Assembly: GCA_963678215.1 (NCBI GenBank)
Contig: OY782758.1
Location: 1,674,001 to 1,738,000 of the forward strand
DNA length: 64,000 bases
Direction: 5' to 3'
Source: Thiobius zoothamnicola
Lineage (GTDB): Bacteria > Pseudomonadota > Gammaproteobacteria > Chromatiales > Chromatiaceae
Positions 31,507-40,505 of the stretch are shown piece by piece (the stretch's first letter is position 1; every line of letters starts with the position of its first letter). The notes under the pieces were generated by a model. The model worked only from the letters and a program-made list of their open reading frames with translations, searched no databases and was not told the origin of the DNA. The translations under genes and the position numbers were made by a program.

Positions 31507-32349
31507 TTACACCGACGCCCAATCATGCCAAATTGGCTGACAGCCCGGCGGCAAATCAGGTAATCGGCCCAGCTTGATATGCGCGTTTTCTGGTCCATGA
31601 TAGTCAGAACCTATAGACGCAAGCAAACCAAAATCACGCGCATGCCGCGCCATGGTGAAGTAATCATCGCGGCTATGGCTGCCAGAAACCACCTCAATCG
31701 CACAACCCCCAGCAGCAATAAATGCGCGGATCAATGCATGTAATTGCGCCCTTTTCAGTTGGTAACGCGCCGGATGCGCGATCACCGCTTGACCGCCAGC
31801 TTCTATAATCCAGTGGACAGCGTCCTCCAAAGCGGCCCACTGCCCACTGACATGCCCAGGTTTGCCGCTAACCAGAAATTTTTTAAAAACTTGACTGACG
31901 GATTCAGCCCGACCCAATTCAACCAAAGCCCGGGCGAAATGGGTGCGACTGATCAAGCGACCATTGGACAAAGCATAAGCACGTTTAAGAATATTATCCT
32001 CCACACCCGCTTTGACCAGACGACGAGCAATTTCTTCCGCGCGCCATACTCGAAATTCACGTAATTGAGCCAAGCCCTTTTGCAACATTTGAGATTCAGG
32101 ATCAATGCCTAAACCCACTATATGCACGGTGCGCTTTTCCCAGGTGACAGAGATTTCCACGCCAGGCACGAATTCAATGCCGATTTGATGAGCAGCAGCA
32201 TACGCTTCTGCTAGACCAGTCAAAGTATCATGATCCGTCAACGCCATTGCGCCAATACCAGCCTGAGCGGCACGACGCATCAATTCGGCAGGCGATAAAA
32301 CACCATCCGAAGCAGTCGAATGCGCATGTAAATCATATTGTTTATTCAT
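31507..32349 (-). CDS. rnm: PHP-domain phosphoesterase, RNase AM (YciV/Rnm)
   Basis: A 280-residue PHP-family metal-dependent enzyme with YDLHAHSTASDGVLSPAELMRRA (metal-binding His-x-His, residues 5-7), ALTDHDTLTGLAEA, FVPGVEISV and IGSDYHGPE. Homologs act as 5'-3' exoribonucleases maturing 5S and other rRNA ends and hydrolyse nucleoside 3',5'-bisphosphates. The ATG at 32349 gives the standard N-terminus MNKQYDLHAHST; a TTG 27 nt upstream is in frame. No strong Shine-Dalgarno sequence is visible. It heads a run rnm-yciO-M50. Confidence 0.9.
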   Translation of the reverse strand: MNKQYDLHAHSTASDGVLSPAELMRRAAQAGIGAMALTDHDTLTGLAEAYAAAHQIGIEFVPGVEISVTWEKRTVHIVGLGIDPESQMLQKGLAQLREFRVWRAEEIARRLVKAGVEDNILKRAYALSNGRLISRTHFARALVELGRAESVSQVFKKFLVSGKPGHVSGQWAALEDAVHWIIEAGGQAVIAHPARYQLKRAQLHALIRAFIAAGGCAIEVVSGSHSRDDYFTMARHARDFGLLASIGSDYHGPENAHIKLGRLPDLPPGCQPIWHDWASV

Positions 32350-32463
32350 CTTGATATTATGAGGGGCTTTTCTCAATCTTGCTTAATTCAAGTCATTGAA
32401 AATGGCCCCTAACATAGTTCAGTTGATGATTTTGGCATCAGATTGAGAAAATCCGCTGATTAA

Positions 32464-33537
32464 TTAAAAATTGAAATTAGCCCGGCTCACGATCAACGGA
32501 TCAATCGGCAGAATCACACCATAATCTTTATCCTTGTAAGGCAATTTGTTTAACACATAACGCATGGCATTGAGACGGGCGCGTTTTTTACAGTCTGATT
32601 TGATATTCGTCCATGGCGTTTCTGCCGTGTCAGTGTGGAAAAACATCGCTTCTTTGGCCTGGGTATATTCATCCCATTTATCCAATGACGCCAGATCGAC
32701 CGGACTCAGTTTCCATTGTTTCAACGGATGAATTTCACGTTCTTTAAAACGGCGACGTTGTTCCGCGCGACTGACGGAAAACCAAAACTTGATCACATGA
32801 ATACCGCTATTAACCAGATGGCGTTCAAATTCAGGGGCCTGACGCAGGAACTCCGTATATTCTTCATCACTACAAAAACCCATCACCTTTTCAACGCCCG
32901 CGCGGTTATACCATGAACGGTCAAACAGCACGATCTCGCCAGTTGTCGGTAAATGCTTAATATAACGCTGAAAATACCACTGTCCACGTTCAGCTTCAGT
33001 CGGCTTTTCCAGTGCGACCACCCTAGCGCCACGTGGATTCAGATGTTCCATGAAACGTTTGATGGTGCCGCCTTTACCGGCTGCATCACGTCCTTCAAAT
33101 AAAATGACAACGCGTTGACCCGTTTCGCGTACCCAAGCTTGTAATTTCAGTAATTCCACCTGCAAGTGATATTTTTGTCGCTCATAATTTTTACGTGACA
33201 GACGTTTGGCGTAAGGGTAAACAGCCGAACGCCAATTTTTCACCAGTTCCTCATCACGGTTGACGGCAGTCGCATCTTCCGGCTGTTGCCAACGCGCCAA
33301 TGCCGTACGCAAGGTTTCAGCATCATCAGGCGATGCACCAGCCAATATGGACTCCAATGCTTTAATGACAGCCGCGCTATCTACAGGCACCGGATTGGTA
33401 TGGGTAAGGATATCCTTGGTTGCCGTGGTCTTCGCTTCCTGTGCTTTACTAATGGACTTCAACACCGAGAATGTTTCCACTCCCATGCCTGCACCAGCCT
33501 CTGAGGCGCTTGTTTGCTGATCATTATTTTTGCCCAT
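32464..33537 (-). CDS. ppk2: Polyphosphate kinase 2 (PPK2 family)
   Basis: A 357-residue P-loop kinase that transfers phosphate between polyphosphate and nucleotides. Walker A region VVILFEGRDAAGKGGTIKRFMEHLNPRGARVVAL, the following TEAERGQWYFQRYIKHLPTTGEIVLFDRSWYNRAGVEKVMGFC (Walker B FDRSW) and the lid QRRRFKEREIHPLKQWKLSPVDLASLDKWDEY are full-strength PPK2 motifs. The N-terminal 80 residues are a poorly conserved polar extension. Start ATG 33537 is preferred because AAGGGGA lies 7 nt upstream; an ATG nine codons earlier is possible. It stands alone between rnm and folK. Confidence 0.93.
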   Translation of the reverse strand: MGKNNDQQTSASEAGAGMGVETFSVLKSISKAQEAKTTATKDILTHTNPVPVDSAAVIKALESILAGASPDDAETLRTALARWQQPEDATAVNRDEELVKNWRSAVYPYAKRLSRKNYERQKYHLQVELLKLQAWVRETGQRVVILFEGRDAAGKGGTIKRFMEHLNPRGARVVALEKPTEAERGQWYFQRYIKHLPTTGEIVLFDRSWYNRAGVEKVMGFCSDEEYTEFLRQAPEFERHLVNSGIHVIKFWFSVSRAEQRRRFKEREIHPLKQWKLSPVDLASLDKWDEYTQAKEAMFFHTDTAETPWTNIKSDCKKRARLNAMRYVLNKLPYKDKDYGVILPIDPLIVSRANFNF

Positions 33538-33608
33538 CTGCAATCCCCTTACGTACTGTTTCATAAAATCTTAATATTCTTATTCTACTTGAATTCACCC
33601 GCTATTTC

Positions 33609-34097
33609 TTAAGGCAGTTGAAGTTTGTAAACATCATCAATTTCAATCTTACGCATCAAATCCATAACACCTCCCTGATCAGGCACTTCAATATTTGGTG
33701 CAATTTCGCTAAGCGGTTTTAGCACAAACGAACGCACATGCATGTATGGGTGAGGCACCACCAAGCGAGTGCTATGAATTTGACGATTACCAAAAAGTAG
33801 AATATCCAGATCCAAAGTACGCGGCCCCCAATGAGCAAATCGCACTCGATGGTGCGCCGCTTCTATCGTCTGTAGCGCATCCAATAATGCCAAAGGCTCC
33901 AAATGAGTCATTAAATGGGCAACGGCATTGATGTAATCCGGTTGATTCGGTGGCCCAATTGGCACCGAGCAATAGAGTGAGGATCGCGCCATTTCATCAG
34001 TTTGTGGGATTTGCCTGAGTTCTTCGAAAGCCGTTTGGATCTGTTGGATCGGGTCCTGCAAATTGCTGCCCAGACCAATAAAAACTTCCTCAGACAT
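33609..34097 (-). CDS. folK: 2-amino-4-hydroxy-6-hydroxymethyldihydropteridine pyrophosphokinase
   Basis: A 162-residue folate enzyme that pyrophosphorylates the pterin. VFIGLGSNLQDP at the start, YCSVPIGPPNQPDYINAVAHL, VRFAHWGPRTLDLDILLFG (the HPPK signature with RxxWGPRxxDxD) and LVVPHPYMHVRSFVL cover the active site. It overlaps the end of pcnB by 8 nt, the common gammaproteobacterial pcnB-folK pair. panB/panC, often next, are absent. Confidence 0.96.
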   Translation of the reverse strand: MSEEVFIGLGSNLQDPIQQIQTAFEELRQIPQTDEMARSSLYCSVPIGPPNQPDYINAVAHLMTHLEPLALLDALQTIEAAHHRVRFAHWGPRTLDLDILLFGNRQIHSTRLVVPHPYMHVRSFVLKPLSEIAPNIEVPDQGGVMDLMRKIEIDDVYKLQLP

Positions 34098-35466
34098 CAG
34101 TCAGAGCTGACTTGCGCGTTTTAGCGTGTGAACGCCGCCGTGGCCGCGCATTTTGCTTTCTAGACGGTGTTAGCAGCGTTGTTTGGTCATTTTGATACGC
34201 CGTCCACCAATCAGTCAGTTCTGCGTCAACTTCTCCATTCTGCTGGCGCAATAATAAAAAGTCATAAGCGGCGCGGAAACGAGGGTGTTCAAGTAAACGT
34301 GCCGGGCGTTTGCCTCGAGTATAGTGAAAACGTGCTTGTAGTCCCCAAATTTCGCGCGTCATGACGCTAAAGCGTTTGGGTATTGAAACTGTTTTGATCT
34401 GTTCAGCAAAAATTTCGGTCGCCGCTTGGTTAATCGCCGGATGTACCGGCATGTCTTCTTCCGTCTGAAGTTTTTGCGCGTAACGGCGCACAGGTTCCCA
34501 TAATAATATCGCGAACAGAAACGCCGGCGTAACAGATCGCCCCGCCTTAACTCGTTGGTCAGTATTACGCAGACCTTGCAATAACAGTCGATCTGCCTGA
34601 GCAGAAGTCAAACAGGCATCCGTTTGCGGAAACAAGTAAGCAAACAGTTGGTAATGATGCAACATGGCGAAAGTTTGTTCAGCCTGTCCGGACATGAATA
34701 ACTTTAAGACTTCTTCCAGCAAACGCGCTGGCGGGACATCACGTAACAGGTACCCTAATTGCCAGATCGGCGCTTCAGTGTCTGATTCTATTTTAAAACC
34801 CAACTTAACGGCGAAACGCACCGCCCGAAGCATCCGTACGGGATCTTCCCGATAACGAGTCGTCGGGTCACCCATTAAACGCAATATACCTGCACGCAAA
34901 TCCGCTACACCATTCGCATAGTCAATCAGGGAAAAATCCCGAATATTGTAGTAAAGCGCATTTACGCTGAAATCACGCCGTAAGGCATCTTGTTCAATCG
35001 TGCCATACTCATTATCGCGCAGAATCATACCGCTGTTATTTTGCAGATTGGTCTGATCAGCAGGCCGATCAGCGCGAAAAGTCGCCACTTCAATGATTTC
35101 ACGACCAAAATGTACATGCGCCAAACGGAAACGCCGACCAATCAAACGGCAATTGCGAAAAACTTGCCGTACTTGTTCCGGCGTAGCGTCAGTCGCCACA
35201 TCAAAATCTTTAGGTTCATGCCCTAATAACAAGTCACGCACACCACCGCCCACCAAGTGAGCCTGATAACCAGCGTCTTTTAATTGATACAATACCTTGC
35301 GCGCAGCAGATGAAATATTAGCGCGCGAAATAATATGTTGATCGCGTGGAATAATATTCGGGGCAATAATGCTGCTTTCCTGTCCGGCAATAGCGGACGA
35401 TACTTTCTGCAAGAAAAATGAAAATGCCGAACGGGCTTTTTTTATCACAATATCGCACCGCTCCAA
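34090..35466 (-). CDS. pcnB: Poly(A) polymerase I
   Basis: A 458-residue class II nucleotidyltransferase that adds A-tails to RNA for decay. The head domain has AHLVGGGVRDLLLGHEPKDFDVATDATPEQV with the GG and DxD active-site motifs (about 82-107), then RRFRLAHVHFGREIIEVATFR and RRDFSVNALYYNI. The C-terminal tail is basic (RKQNARPRRRSHAKTRKSA), as expected for RNA binding and distinguishing it from CCA-adding enzyme. The N-terminal 45 residues before ISRANISSAARKVLYQL are a variable extension, so the true start could be later. Confidence 0.94.
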   Translation of the reverse strand: MERCDIVIKKARSAFSFFLQKVSSAIAGQESSIIAPNIIPRDQHIISRANISSAARKVLYQLKDAGYQAHLVGGGVRDLLLGHEPKDFDVATDATPEQVRQVFRNCRLIGRRFRLAHVHFGREIIEVATFRADRPADQTNLQNNSGMILRDNEYGTIEQDALRRDFSVNALYYNIRDFSLIDYANGVADLRAGILRLMGDPTTRYREDPVRMLRAVRFAVKLGFKIESDTEAPIWQLGYLLRDVPPARLLEEVLKLFMSGQAEQTFAMLHHYQLFAYLFPQTDACLTSAQADRLLLQGLRNTDQRVKAGRSVTPAFLFAILLWEPVRRYAQKLQTEEDMPVHPAINQAATEIFAEQIKTVSIPKRFSVMTREIWGLQARFHYTRGKRPARLLEHPRFRAAYDFLLLRQQNGEVDAELTDWWTAYQNDQTTLLTPSRKQNARPRRRSHAKTRKSALTDV

Positions 35467-35476
35467 GTAGAATTTA

Positions 35477-36631
35477 TTAAGAAGGTTTTAAACAAAATCG
35501 CGCTACCAAATCACGTACTAATTGTATAGCCGGTTGAATCTGTTCCAAACTGATATACTCGTCAGGTTGATGCGCCTGATCAATATTACCCGGTCCAAGA
35601 ATAACCGTCTGCATACCCAATTGATTTAAAAAGGGTCCCTCAGTAGCGAATGCCACTGCTTCAGCCGTATAACCAGTCAACTGTTCTGCTGTTTTAACAA
35701 TAGCCGCAGCCGCAGGCGTTTCCATAGCAGGCACATCATGAAATAAGGGCGCACGTTGTATTTGCAAACCACTGTCGATAAGGCGCTTACCTAAACGCCG
35801 ATCCAATTCAGCGCGTAGATCATCCAATGGCATGCCGGGCAAGGCGCGAATATCAAAATGCATTTCACAATGCCCACAGATGCGATTCGGATTATCACCA
35901 CCATGAATATAACCCAGATTCAGAGTTGGTTGCGGCACAGCAAATAATGGATTCGTATAACGCTGCTGAAGTTCCTCACGCCAACGCATGATCTCATCCA
36001 TTACCTGATGCATACCTTCCATGGCATTTTTACCTAACGCTGGGTTACTGGAATGGCCTGATTGTCCGGTAATACGGATCACTTCCATGCTGATGCTTTT
36101 ATGCATACGTATCGGTTTTAAACCCGTTGGTTCGCCAATCACTGCATGCGCACCTAAACGTCGTTGTTTCTGCACCAGTGCTCGTGCGCCATCCATGCTG
36201 CTTTCTTCATCCGCTGTCGCTAATAAAATCAAAGGGTTTTGCAAATCATCCAGTTTTATCGAACGAATCGCCTCCAACACCACAGCGAAAAAACCTTTCA
36301 TATCCGCCGTGCCTAATCCATACCAACGATTATCACGTTCAGTCAGTTGAAAAGGATTCTGACTCCATCGACCTTCATCATAAGGTACGGTATCGGTATG
36401 ACCAGACAACACAAGACCATCATTTCCATCTCCGGAACTGGCGATTAAATTATATTTACCTGGCTTATCTGGAATATCCAGCACTTCGGTGGAAAAACCC
36501 GCACGCACGCACCAAGTCTCCAGAAGTTCGATCACCTTTTGGTTGGACTGATCCCAAGCTGAACTGACACTGCTGACCGAAGGCGCGGCAATCAGTTCTT
36601 GCATCATCTGTTCCAATTTCGGATATGACAT
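35477..36631 (-). CDS. argE: Acetylornithine deacetylase
   Basis: A 384-residue M20 metallopeptidase-family enzyme that releases ornithine from N-acetylornithine. Metal-site motifs are LVLSGHTDTVPYD (His about 77, Asp 79), GLGTADMKGFFAV with the bridging Asp, ATADEESSMDGARAL with catalytic Glu-Glu, and the C-terminal LGPGNIDQAHQPDEYI with the last His. argB lies 1.9 kb upstream on the same strand, so two arginine genes are near each other but are not adjacent. A succinyl-diaminopimelate desuccinylase role is less likely given the GPGNIDQAHQPDEY ending typical of ArgE. Confidence 0.92.
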   Translation of the reverse strand: MSYPKLEQMMQELIAAPSVSSVSSAWDQSNQKVIELLETWCVRAGFSTEVLDIPDKPGKYNLIASSGDGNDGLVLSGHTDTVPYDEGRWSQNPFQLTERDNRWYGLGTADMKGFFAVVLEAIRSIKLDDLQNPLILLATADEESSMDGARALVQKQRRLGAHAVIGEPTGLKPIRMHKSISMEVIRITGQSGHSSNPALGKNAMEGMHQVMDEIMRWREELQQRYTNPLFAVPQPTLNLGYIHGGDNPNRICGHCEMHFDIRALPGMPLDDLRAELDRRLGKRLIDSGLQIQRAPLFHDVPAMETPAAAAIVKTAEQLTGYTAEAVAFATEGPFLNQLGMQTVILGPGNIDQAHQPDEYISLEQIQPAIQLVRDLVARFCLKPS

Positions 36632-36675
36632 AAGAGATGTTCTTGAGAAAACTTTGAATGACCGGTAAAAATTGA

Positions 36676-37338
36676 TCAGAAGACGAATTGTTCAGGTTGA
36701 GGCGTATTTTGCAAAGGTGGTATTTGTGTCTCGCATAATTTATCTTCATGCAAATCACCACCTTGGTCACGGGTAAACAATGTCGCACACATAATCGGAG
36801 TTTGACCTTTAATCAAAAACATCCGCCCACCTGGTGCAAGTAAATCTTCTAACATATTCACATGATCAGGCACTGAACCCGTCACAGCAATCACATCAAA
36901 AGATCGTTGAGGAAGTGCTGCTTCAAAACAATCACCGACTATGAGTCTAACATTCTTGATTTCCTGTGATTGCAAACATTTTTTGGCTTGTTCACTAAGT
37001 TCAGCATCAATTTCATAACTGATGACTGTTTTACCCATATTAGCGAGACAAGCCGTGATAAAACCACTGCCAGTACCAATTTCCAGAATACGATCTTCAG
37101 GTTTTATGGCTAACGCCTGCAACATCACACCCTCTTGCACAGGCTTCATCATCACTCTTTGATTATCTAAAGGAATATGCGTATCAGTAAATGCAAACTG
37201 CTGATATGCTTCAGAAATAAATTGTTCTCTCGGCACTGTTCGAATTGTCGATAGCACCTTTTCGTCAATCACTTCACAGGGACGAATTTGTTGTTCAATC
37301 ATATTGAACCGTGCTGTTTCAAAATTATTGGCTCGCAT
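36676..37338 (-). CDS. Protein-L-isoaspartate O-methyltransferase family protein
   Basis: A 220-residue SAM-dependent methyltransferase. ARFNMIEQQIRPCEVIDEKVLSTIRTVPREQFI is the characteristic N-terminal segment; DRILEIGTGSGFITACLANMGKTVISYEID holds the SAM-binding GxGxG, and VIAVTGSVPDHVNMLEDLLAPGGRMFLI follows. The protein is of the short Pcm-like type found in many proteobacteria next to tolC; tolC is not here. Start ATG 37338 is chosen because GGAG lies 7 nt upstream; an in-frame ATG four codons earlier overlaps that site. A hairpin leader repeat shared with ilvC ends 22 nt upstream. Confidence 0.88.
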   Translation of the reverse strand: MRANNFETARFNMIEQQIRPCEVIDEKVLSTIRTVPREQFISEAYQQFAFTDTHIPLDNQRVMMKPVQEGVMLQALAIKPEDRILEIGTGSGFITACLANMGKTVISYEIDAELSEQAKKCLQSQEIKNVRLIVGDCFEAALPQRSFDVIAVTGSVPDHVNMLEDLLAPGGRMFLIKGQTPIMCATLFTRDQGGDLHEDKLCETQIPPLQNTPQPEQFVF

Positions 37339-37359
37339 ATTTAGCTCCATAAATGCTGA

Positions 37360-37393
37360 TTTAATCTTAATGCCCCGCTGCTTGCGGCAAGCG
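37360..37393 (-). repeat. GC-rich hairpin leader element, second copy
   Basis: On minus, GCTTGCCGCAAGCAGCGGGG followed by CATTAAGATTAAAT. It matches the element before ilvC (17707-17738) in the GC-rich palindrome and in the TTAAGATTAAA tail, and lies at the same 22-nt distance from the start codon. Confidence 0.55.
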
Positions 37394-37586
37394 TAAAATG
37401 AACGGTACTTACCCAAAGAGAGAAACGAAGCTCTCCTTCCAGTCAATAACAGTATTCACTGTTGACGATGTACATTTTGATTCATGCCGTAAAAACAACG
37501 TCTCTCACCACCATCACTACTCAAAAAATTTTCTTCACTTGGAAATACGGTACCCAGTAAATTTGGCACCGTCCCAAGTAGGCAAT

Positions 37587-37650
37587 CAGTGAATATAAGT
37601 GCCAATACCTTGGTCAGTGAACATAAGTGCCAATACCTTGGTCAGTGAAC
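37587..37650 (-). repeat. 28-bp tandem duplication at the 3' end of argB
   Basis: Two 28-bp units (37587-37614 and 37615-37642), differing at one base, plus 8 bases of a third. On minus each unit contains the final argB codons GIGTY-V/I-H and the stop codon. The argB reading frame ends in the inner unit, so the outer unit is non-coding debris. Confidence 0.9.
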
Positions 37651-38504
37651 AATTCAACTAGCACTGCATGTGGCAGGCGACCATCTATAATGTGAGCGCT
37701 TTTCACTCCGCTTTTCACCGCGTTTAACGCACAATCAATTTTTGGCAACATACCACCTTTAATGATGCCACCTTCTATCAAACGATCCACATCAGAAGTA
37801 TTCAACCCCGTCAACAGTTGGCCATTTTCATCCAATAAACCTGAAACATTGGTTAATAAAATCAAGTTTTCAGCCGCTAACGCTTCAGCAATTTTACCAG
37901 CGACCAAATCCGCATTAATGTTATATGAACGACCATCTTTACCAACACCAATTGGAGCAATAACCGGGATGAAATGACCTTTTACCAACATATTAACGAC
38001 AGAGATATCAATGCTTTCAACTTCACCAACATGTCCGATATCAATAATTTCAGAAGGCACTTCTGCCTCTTGCAAAGCCGTCAATTCTAGCTTTTTCGCC
38101 CGAATCAAATCGCCATCCTTACCGCTTAAACCAACAGCTTGTCCACCATGACGATTAATAAGATTCACAATTTCTTTGTTGACCAAACCACCAAGCACCA
38201 TTTCAACCACATCCATGGTTTCCGCATCGGTTACACGCATACCTTGTATAAATTGCGTTTCTTTACCCAGTCTCTCTAAAAGGCGACCAATTTGCGGCCC
38301 ACCTCCGTGCACAACAATAGGGTTAATGCCCACTGTTTTCATTAACACCAAATCACGAGCGAAACTGGATTTAAGTACATTATCAACCATCGCGTTACCA
38401 CCATACTTAATCACGATAGTCTTATTACTGTAACGCTGTATATAAGGCAGTGCTTCAGCTAAAACATGAGCGACATTAGCCGCTGATTTTTGCGTTAATC
38501 CCAC
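37614..38504 (-). CDS. argB: Acetylglutamate kinase
   Basis: A 296-residue amino-acid kinase that phosphorylates N-acetylglutamate, the second step of arginine synthesis. TIVIKYGGNAMVD (about 30-42), GINPIVVHGGGPQI, and the C-terminal GMLPKIDCALNAVKSGVKSAHIIDGRLPHAVLVELFTDQGIGT are full family motifs. An N-terminal helix (LAEALPYIQRYSNK) of the type that links dimers in arginine-inhibited hexameric ArgB is present, so feedback inhibition by arginine is plausible. The last 10 codons are tandemly duplicated. It starts 4 nt after coaBC. Confidence 0.96.
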   Translation of the reverse strand: MGLTQKSAANVAHVLAEALPYIQRYSNKTIVIKYGGNAMVDNVLKSSFARDLVLMKTVGINPIVVHGGGPQIGRLLERLGKETQFIQGMRVTDAETMDVVEMVLGGLVNKEIVNLINRHGGQAVGLSGKDGDLIRAKKLELTALQEAEVPSEIIDIGHVGEVESIDISVVNMLVKGHFIPVIAPIGVGKDGRSYNINADLVAGKIAEALAAENLILLTNVSGLLDENGQLLTGLNTSDVDRLIEGGIIKGGMLPKIDCALNAVKSGVKSAHIIDGRLPHAVLVELFTDQGIGTYVH

Positions 38505-38508
38505 GGTA

Positions 38509-39741
38509 TTAATCCTTATTCAATTGTTCACTCACTAATTCGACTAACTGTTTAGCCAAAGTAGATTTGGTTTGCTTTGATAACTGTTTTTCACCTTCAA
38601 GCCAAAAAACAAGCAACGCATTTTCGTCACTTTCAAATCCTTGATCCTCACCCACCTGGTTTGCCGCAATCATATCGATATTTTTTGCTCTAAGTTTAGC
38701 CTTGGCGTATTCCTCAAGATTTTCCGTCTCCGCCGCAAAACCAACACAGAAAGGGCGCTTTGACAAAGCAGCGGCCGATTGCAAAATATCAGGGTTTTTA
38801 ACCAATGTAATTTGCATCTCAGCATCGCCTTTCTTGATTTTATTCGCCAACACCTTTTCAGGCCGATAATCGGCAACTGCCGCGCATCCAATAAACACAT
38901 CAATATCTTGTATATGCTCCATAACAGCATCATACATTTGTCGGGCCGTCTGAACATTGATTCGCTGGCAACCTTGAGGGGTCATCAAATTAACCGGTCC
39001 TGCGATTAAAACAGTATCAGCACCTTCATCAGATAACGCCTGAGCAATGGCGAATCCCATTTTTCCAGAACTACGATTACCAATAAAACGCACCGGATCA
39101 AGGGGTTCGTAAGTCGGCCCAGCAGTCACCAGCACCTTCCGACCAATAAAAGAGCCTCCAGTTGATGAATGACAATAATCTTTTAACCGCTGAGATAATT
39201 CGAGAGGCTCTAACATCCGTCCAGGACCAACATCACCACATGCTTGATCGCCAACAGCAGGCCCCCAAATCGTCATACCCCGCTGTTGTAATCCCATTAT
39301 ATTGTGCTGAACTGCTGGATTAGCCCACATATTACGGTTCATAGCCGGAGCAATTGCAATAGGGGCCTGAACCGCCAAGCACAACGTGTGTAACAAAGTA
39401 TCGGCCATGCCAGCATACAATTTGGCGATGAAATCTGCACTTGCTGGCGCAATCAAAACAAACTCAGCCCAACGTGCCAACTCAATATGCCCCATTGCTG
39501 CTTCATGCGCAGGGTCAAATAACATGTGGCGGACTGGATTACCAGTTATTGATTGAAAAGTCAATTCATGAACAAAATTTTTTGCGCCAGGTGTCATCAC
39601 AACTTGTACTTGATGACCTTGTTTGATCAACAAACGAGATAACTCTGCCGCTTTATAGGCAGCAATCCCAGCAGTAACCCCTAAAAGAACCCGACTTAAT
39701 CGTAAATTGCCAGAATTTCCCATTATTAAACACGCCATCAT
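38509..39741 (-). CDS. coaBC: Bifunctional phosphopantothenoylcysteine decarboxylase/phosphopantothenate-cysteine ligase
   Basis: A 410-residue fusion enzyme of coenzyme A synthesis. The N-terminal CoaC flavoprotein domain has VLLGVTAGIAAYKAAEL, APASADFIAKLYAGMADTLL and APAMNRNMWANPAVQHN with the catalytic motifs (PxMNxxMW). The C-terminal CoaB domain has VLVTAGPTYEPLDPVRFIGNRSSGKMGFAIA and AAVADYRP, then KNPDIL. ATG 39741 gives the longest form; ATG 39723 (MGNSGNLRLSRVLLG) is an equally good start and neither has a clear Shine-Dalgarno sequence. It is divergent from radC with overlapping promoter space. Confidence 0.95.
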   Translation of the reverse strand: MMACLIMGNSGNLRLSRVLLGVTAGIAAYKAAELSRLLIKQGHQVQVVMTPGAKNFVHELTFQSITGNPVRHMLFDPAHEAAMGHIELARWAEFVLIAPASADFIAKLYAGMADTLLHTLCLAVQAPIAIAPAMNRNMWANPAVQHNIMGLQQRGMTIWGPAVGDQACGDVGPGRMLEPLELSQRLKDYCHSSTGGSFIGRKVLVTAGPTYEPLDPVRFIGNRSSGKMGFAIAQALSDEGADTVLIAGPVNLMTPQGCQRINVQTARQMYDAVMEHIQDIDVFIGCAAVADYRPEKVLANKIKKGDAEMQITLVKNPDILQSAAALSKRPFCVGFAAETENLEEYAKAKLRAKNIDMIAANQVGEDQGFESDENALLVFWLEGEKQLSKQTKSTLAKQLVELVSEQLNKD

Positions 39742-39778
39742 TTATGATAGGCGAAACAGTAACAAACAAAAGAAAAAT

Positions 39779-40453
39779 ATGTCTATTAAGGAATGGCCGG
39801 ATGAGCAGCGACCGCGTGAAAAATTGCTGCAGAACGGTTCTGCGTCACTCTCTGATGCAGAATTACTAGCGATTTTTTTACGTACGGGGATAAAAGGGCG
39901 CAGCGCCGTTGACTTAGCTGATGATCTGTTAAAGCGATTCAGTAATTTACGGACTTTATTACGCGCAAGTCGCAAGGAATTCTGTTCAGCACCAGGTCTT
40001 GGTGATGTAAAATACGTTCAATTGCAAGCTGTACTTGAAATGAGTCGGCGTCATCTAAGCGAACAAATATCCACAGGTGAAACTATTGACTCAATACAAA
40101 CAACCATAGATTATTTTAAATCACGCTTACGCGACTATCCTTACGAAGTTTTCGCTGCTTTATATCTGGATAATCAACATCGTGTCATCAGCTACGAAGA
40201 ATTATTTCGCGGCACAATTAATAGCGCAACGATACATCCACGCGAAGTCGTGAGACAGGCACTGCAACACAATGCAGCAGCAGTGATTTTTAGTCATAAT
40301 CATCCTTCAGGAAGCACAAAACCCAGTGACGCTGATATTTCTATAACAAAGCATTTACGCGATGCCTTAGTATTAATTGATGTGCGTGTATTAGATCACA
40401 TTGTCATTGGTGGCGGAGAACACACATCCTTGGCCCAGCAAGGCTGGATATAA
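39779..40453 (+). CDS. radC: RadC family JAMM-motif protein
   Basis: A 224-residue protein with an N-terminal helix-hairpin-helix-like region (DEQRPREKLLQNGSASLSDAELLAIFLRTGIKG) and a C-terminal JAMM/MPN metal site, FSHNHPSGSTKPSDADISIT (about 174-193). It was once linked to DNA repair, but its biochemical function remains unclear. Start ATG 39779 gives the conserved MSIKEWP N-terminus. The end of the gene comes just before, and possibly overlaps, the dnaA start region, an unusual neighbour for dnaA. Confidence 0.94.
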   Translation: MSIKEWPDEQRPREKLLQNGSASLSDAELLAIFLRTGIKGRSAVDLADDLLKRFSNLRTLLRASRKEFCSAPGLGDVKYVQLQAVLEMSRRHLSEQISTGETIDSIQTTIDYFKSRLRDYPYEVFAALYLDNQHRVISYEELFRGTINSATIHPREVVRQALQHNAAAVIFSHNHPSGSTKPSDADISITKHLRDALVLIDVRVLDHIVIGGGEHTSLAQQGWI

Positions 40454-40505
40454 ATCATCGCTTATACCTAAAAATTCATTTTTACGGAAACCGGAGTACC
40501 TCGCT

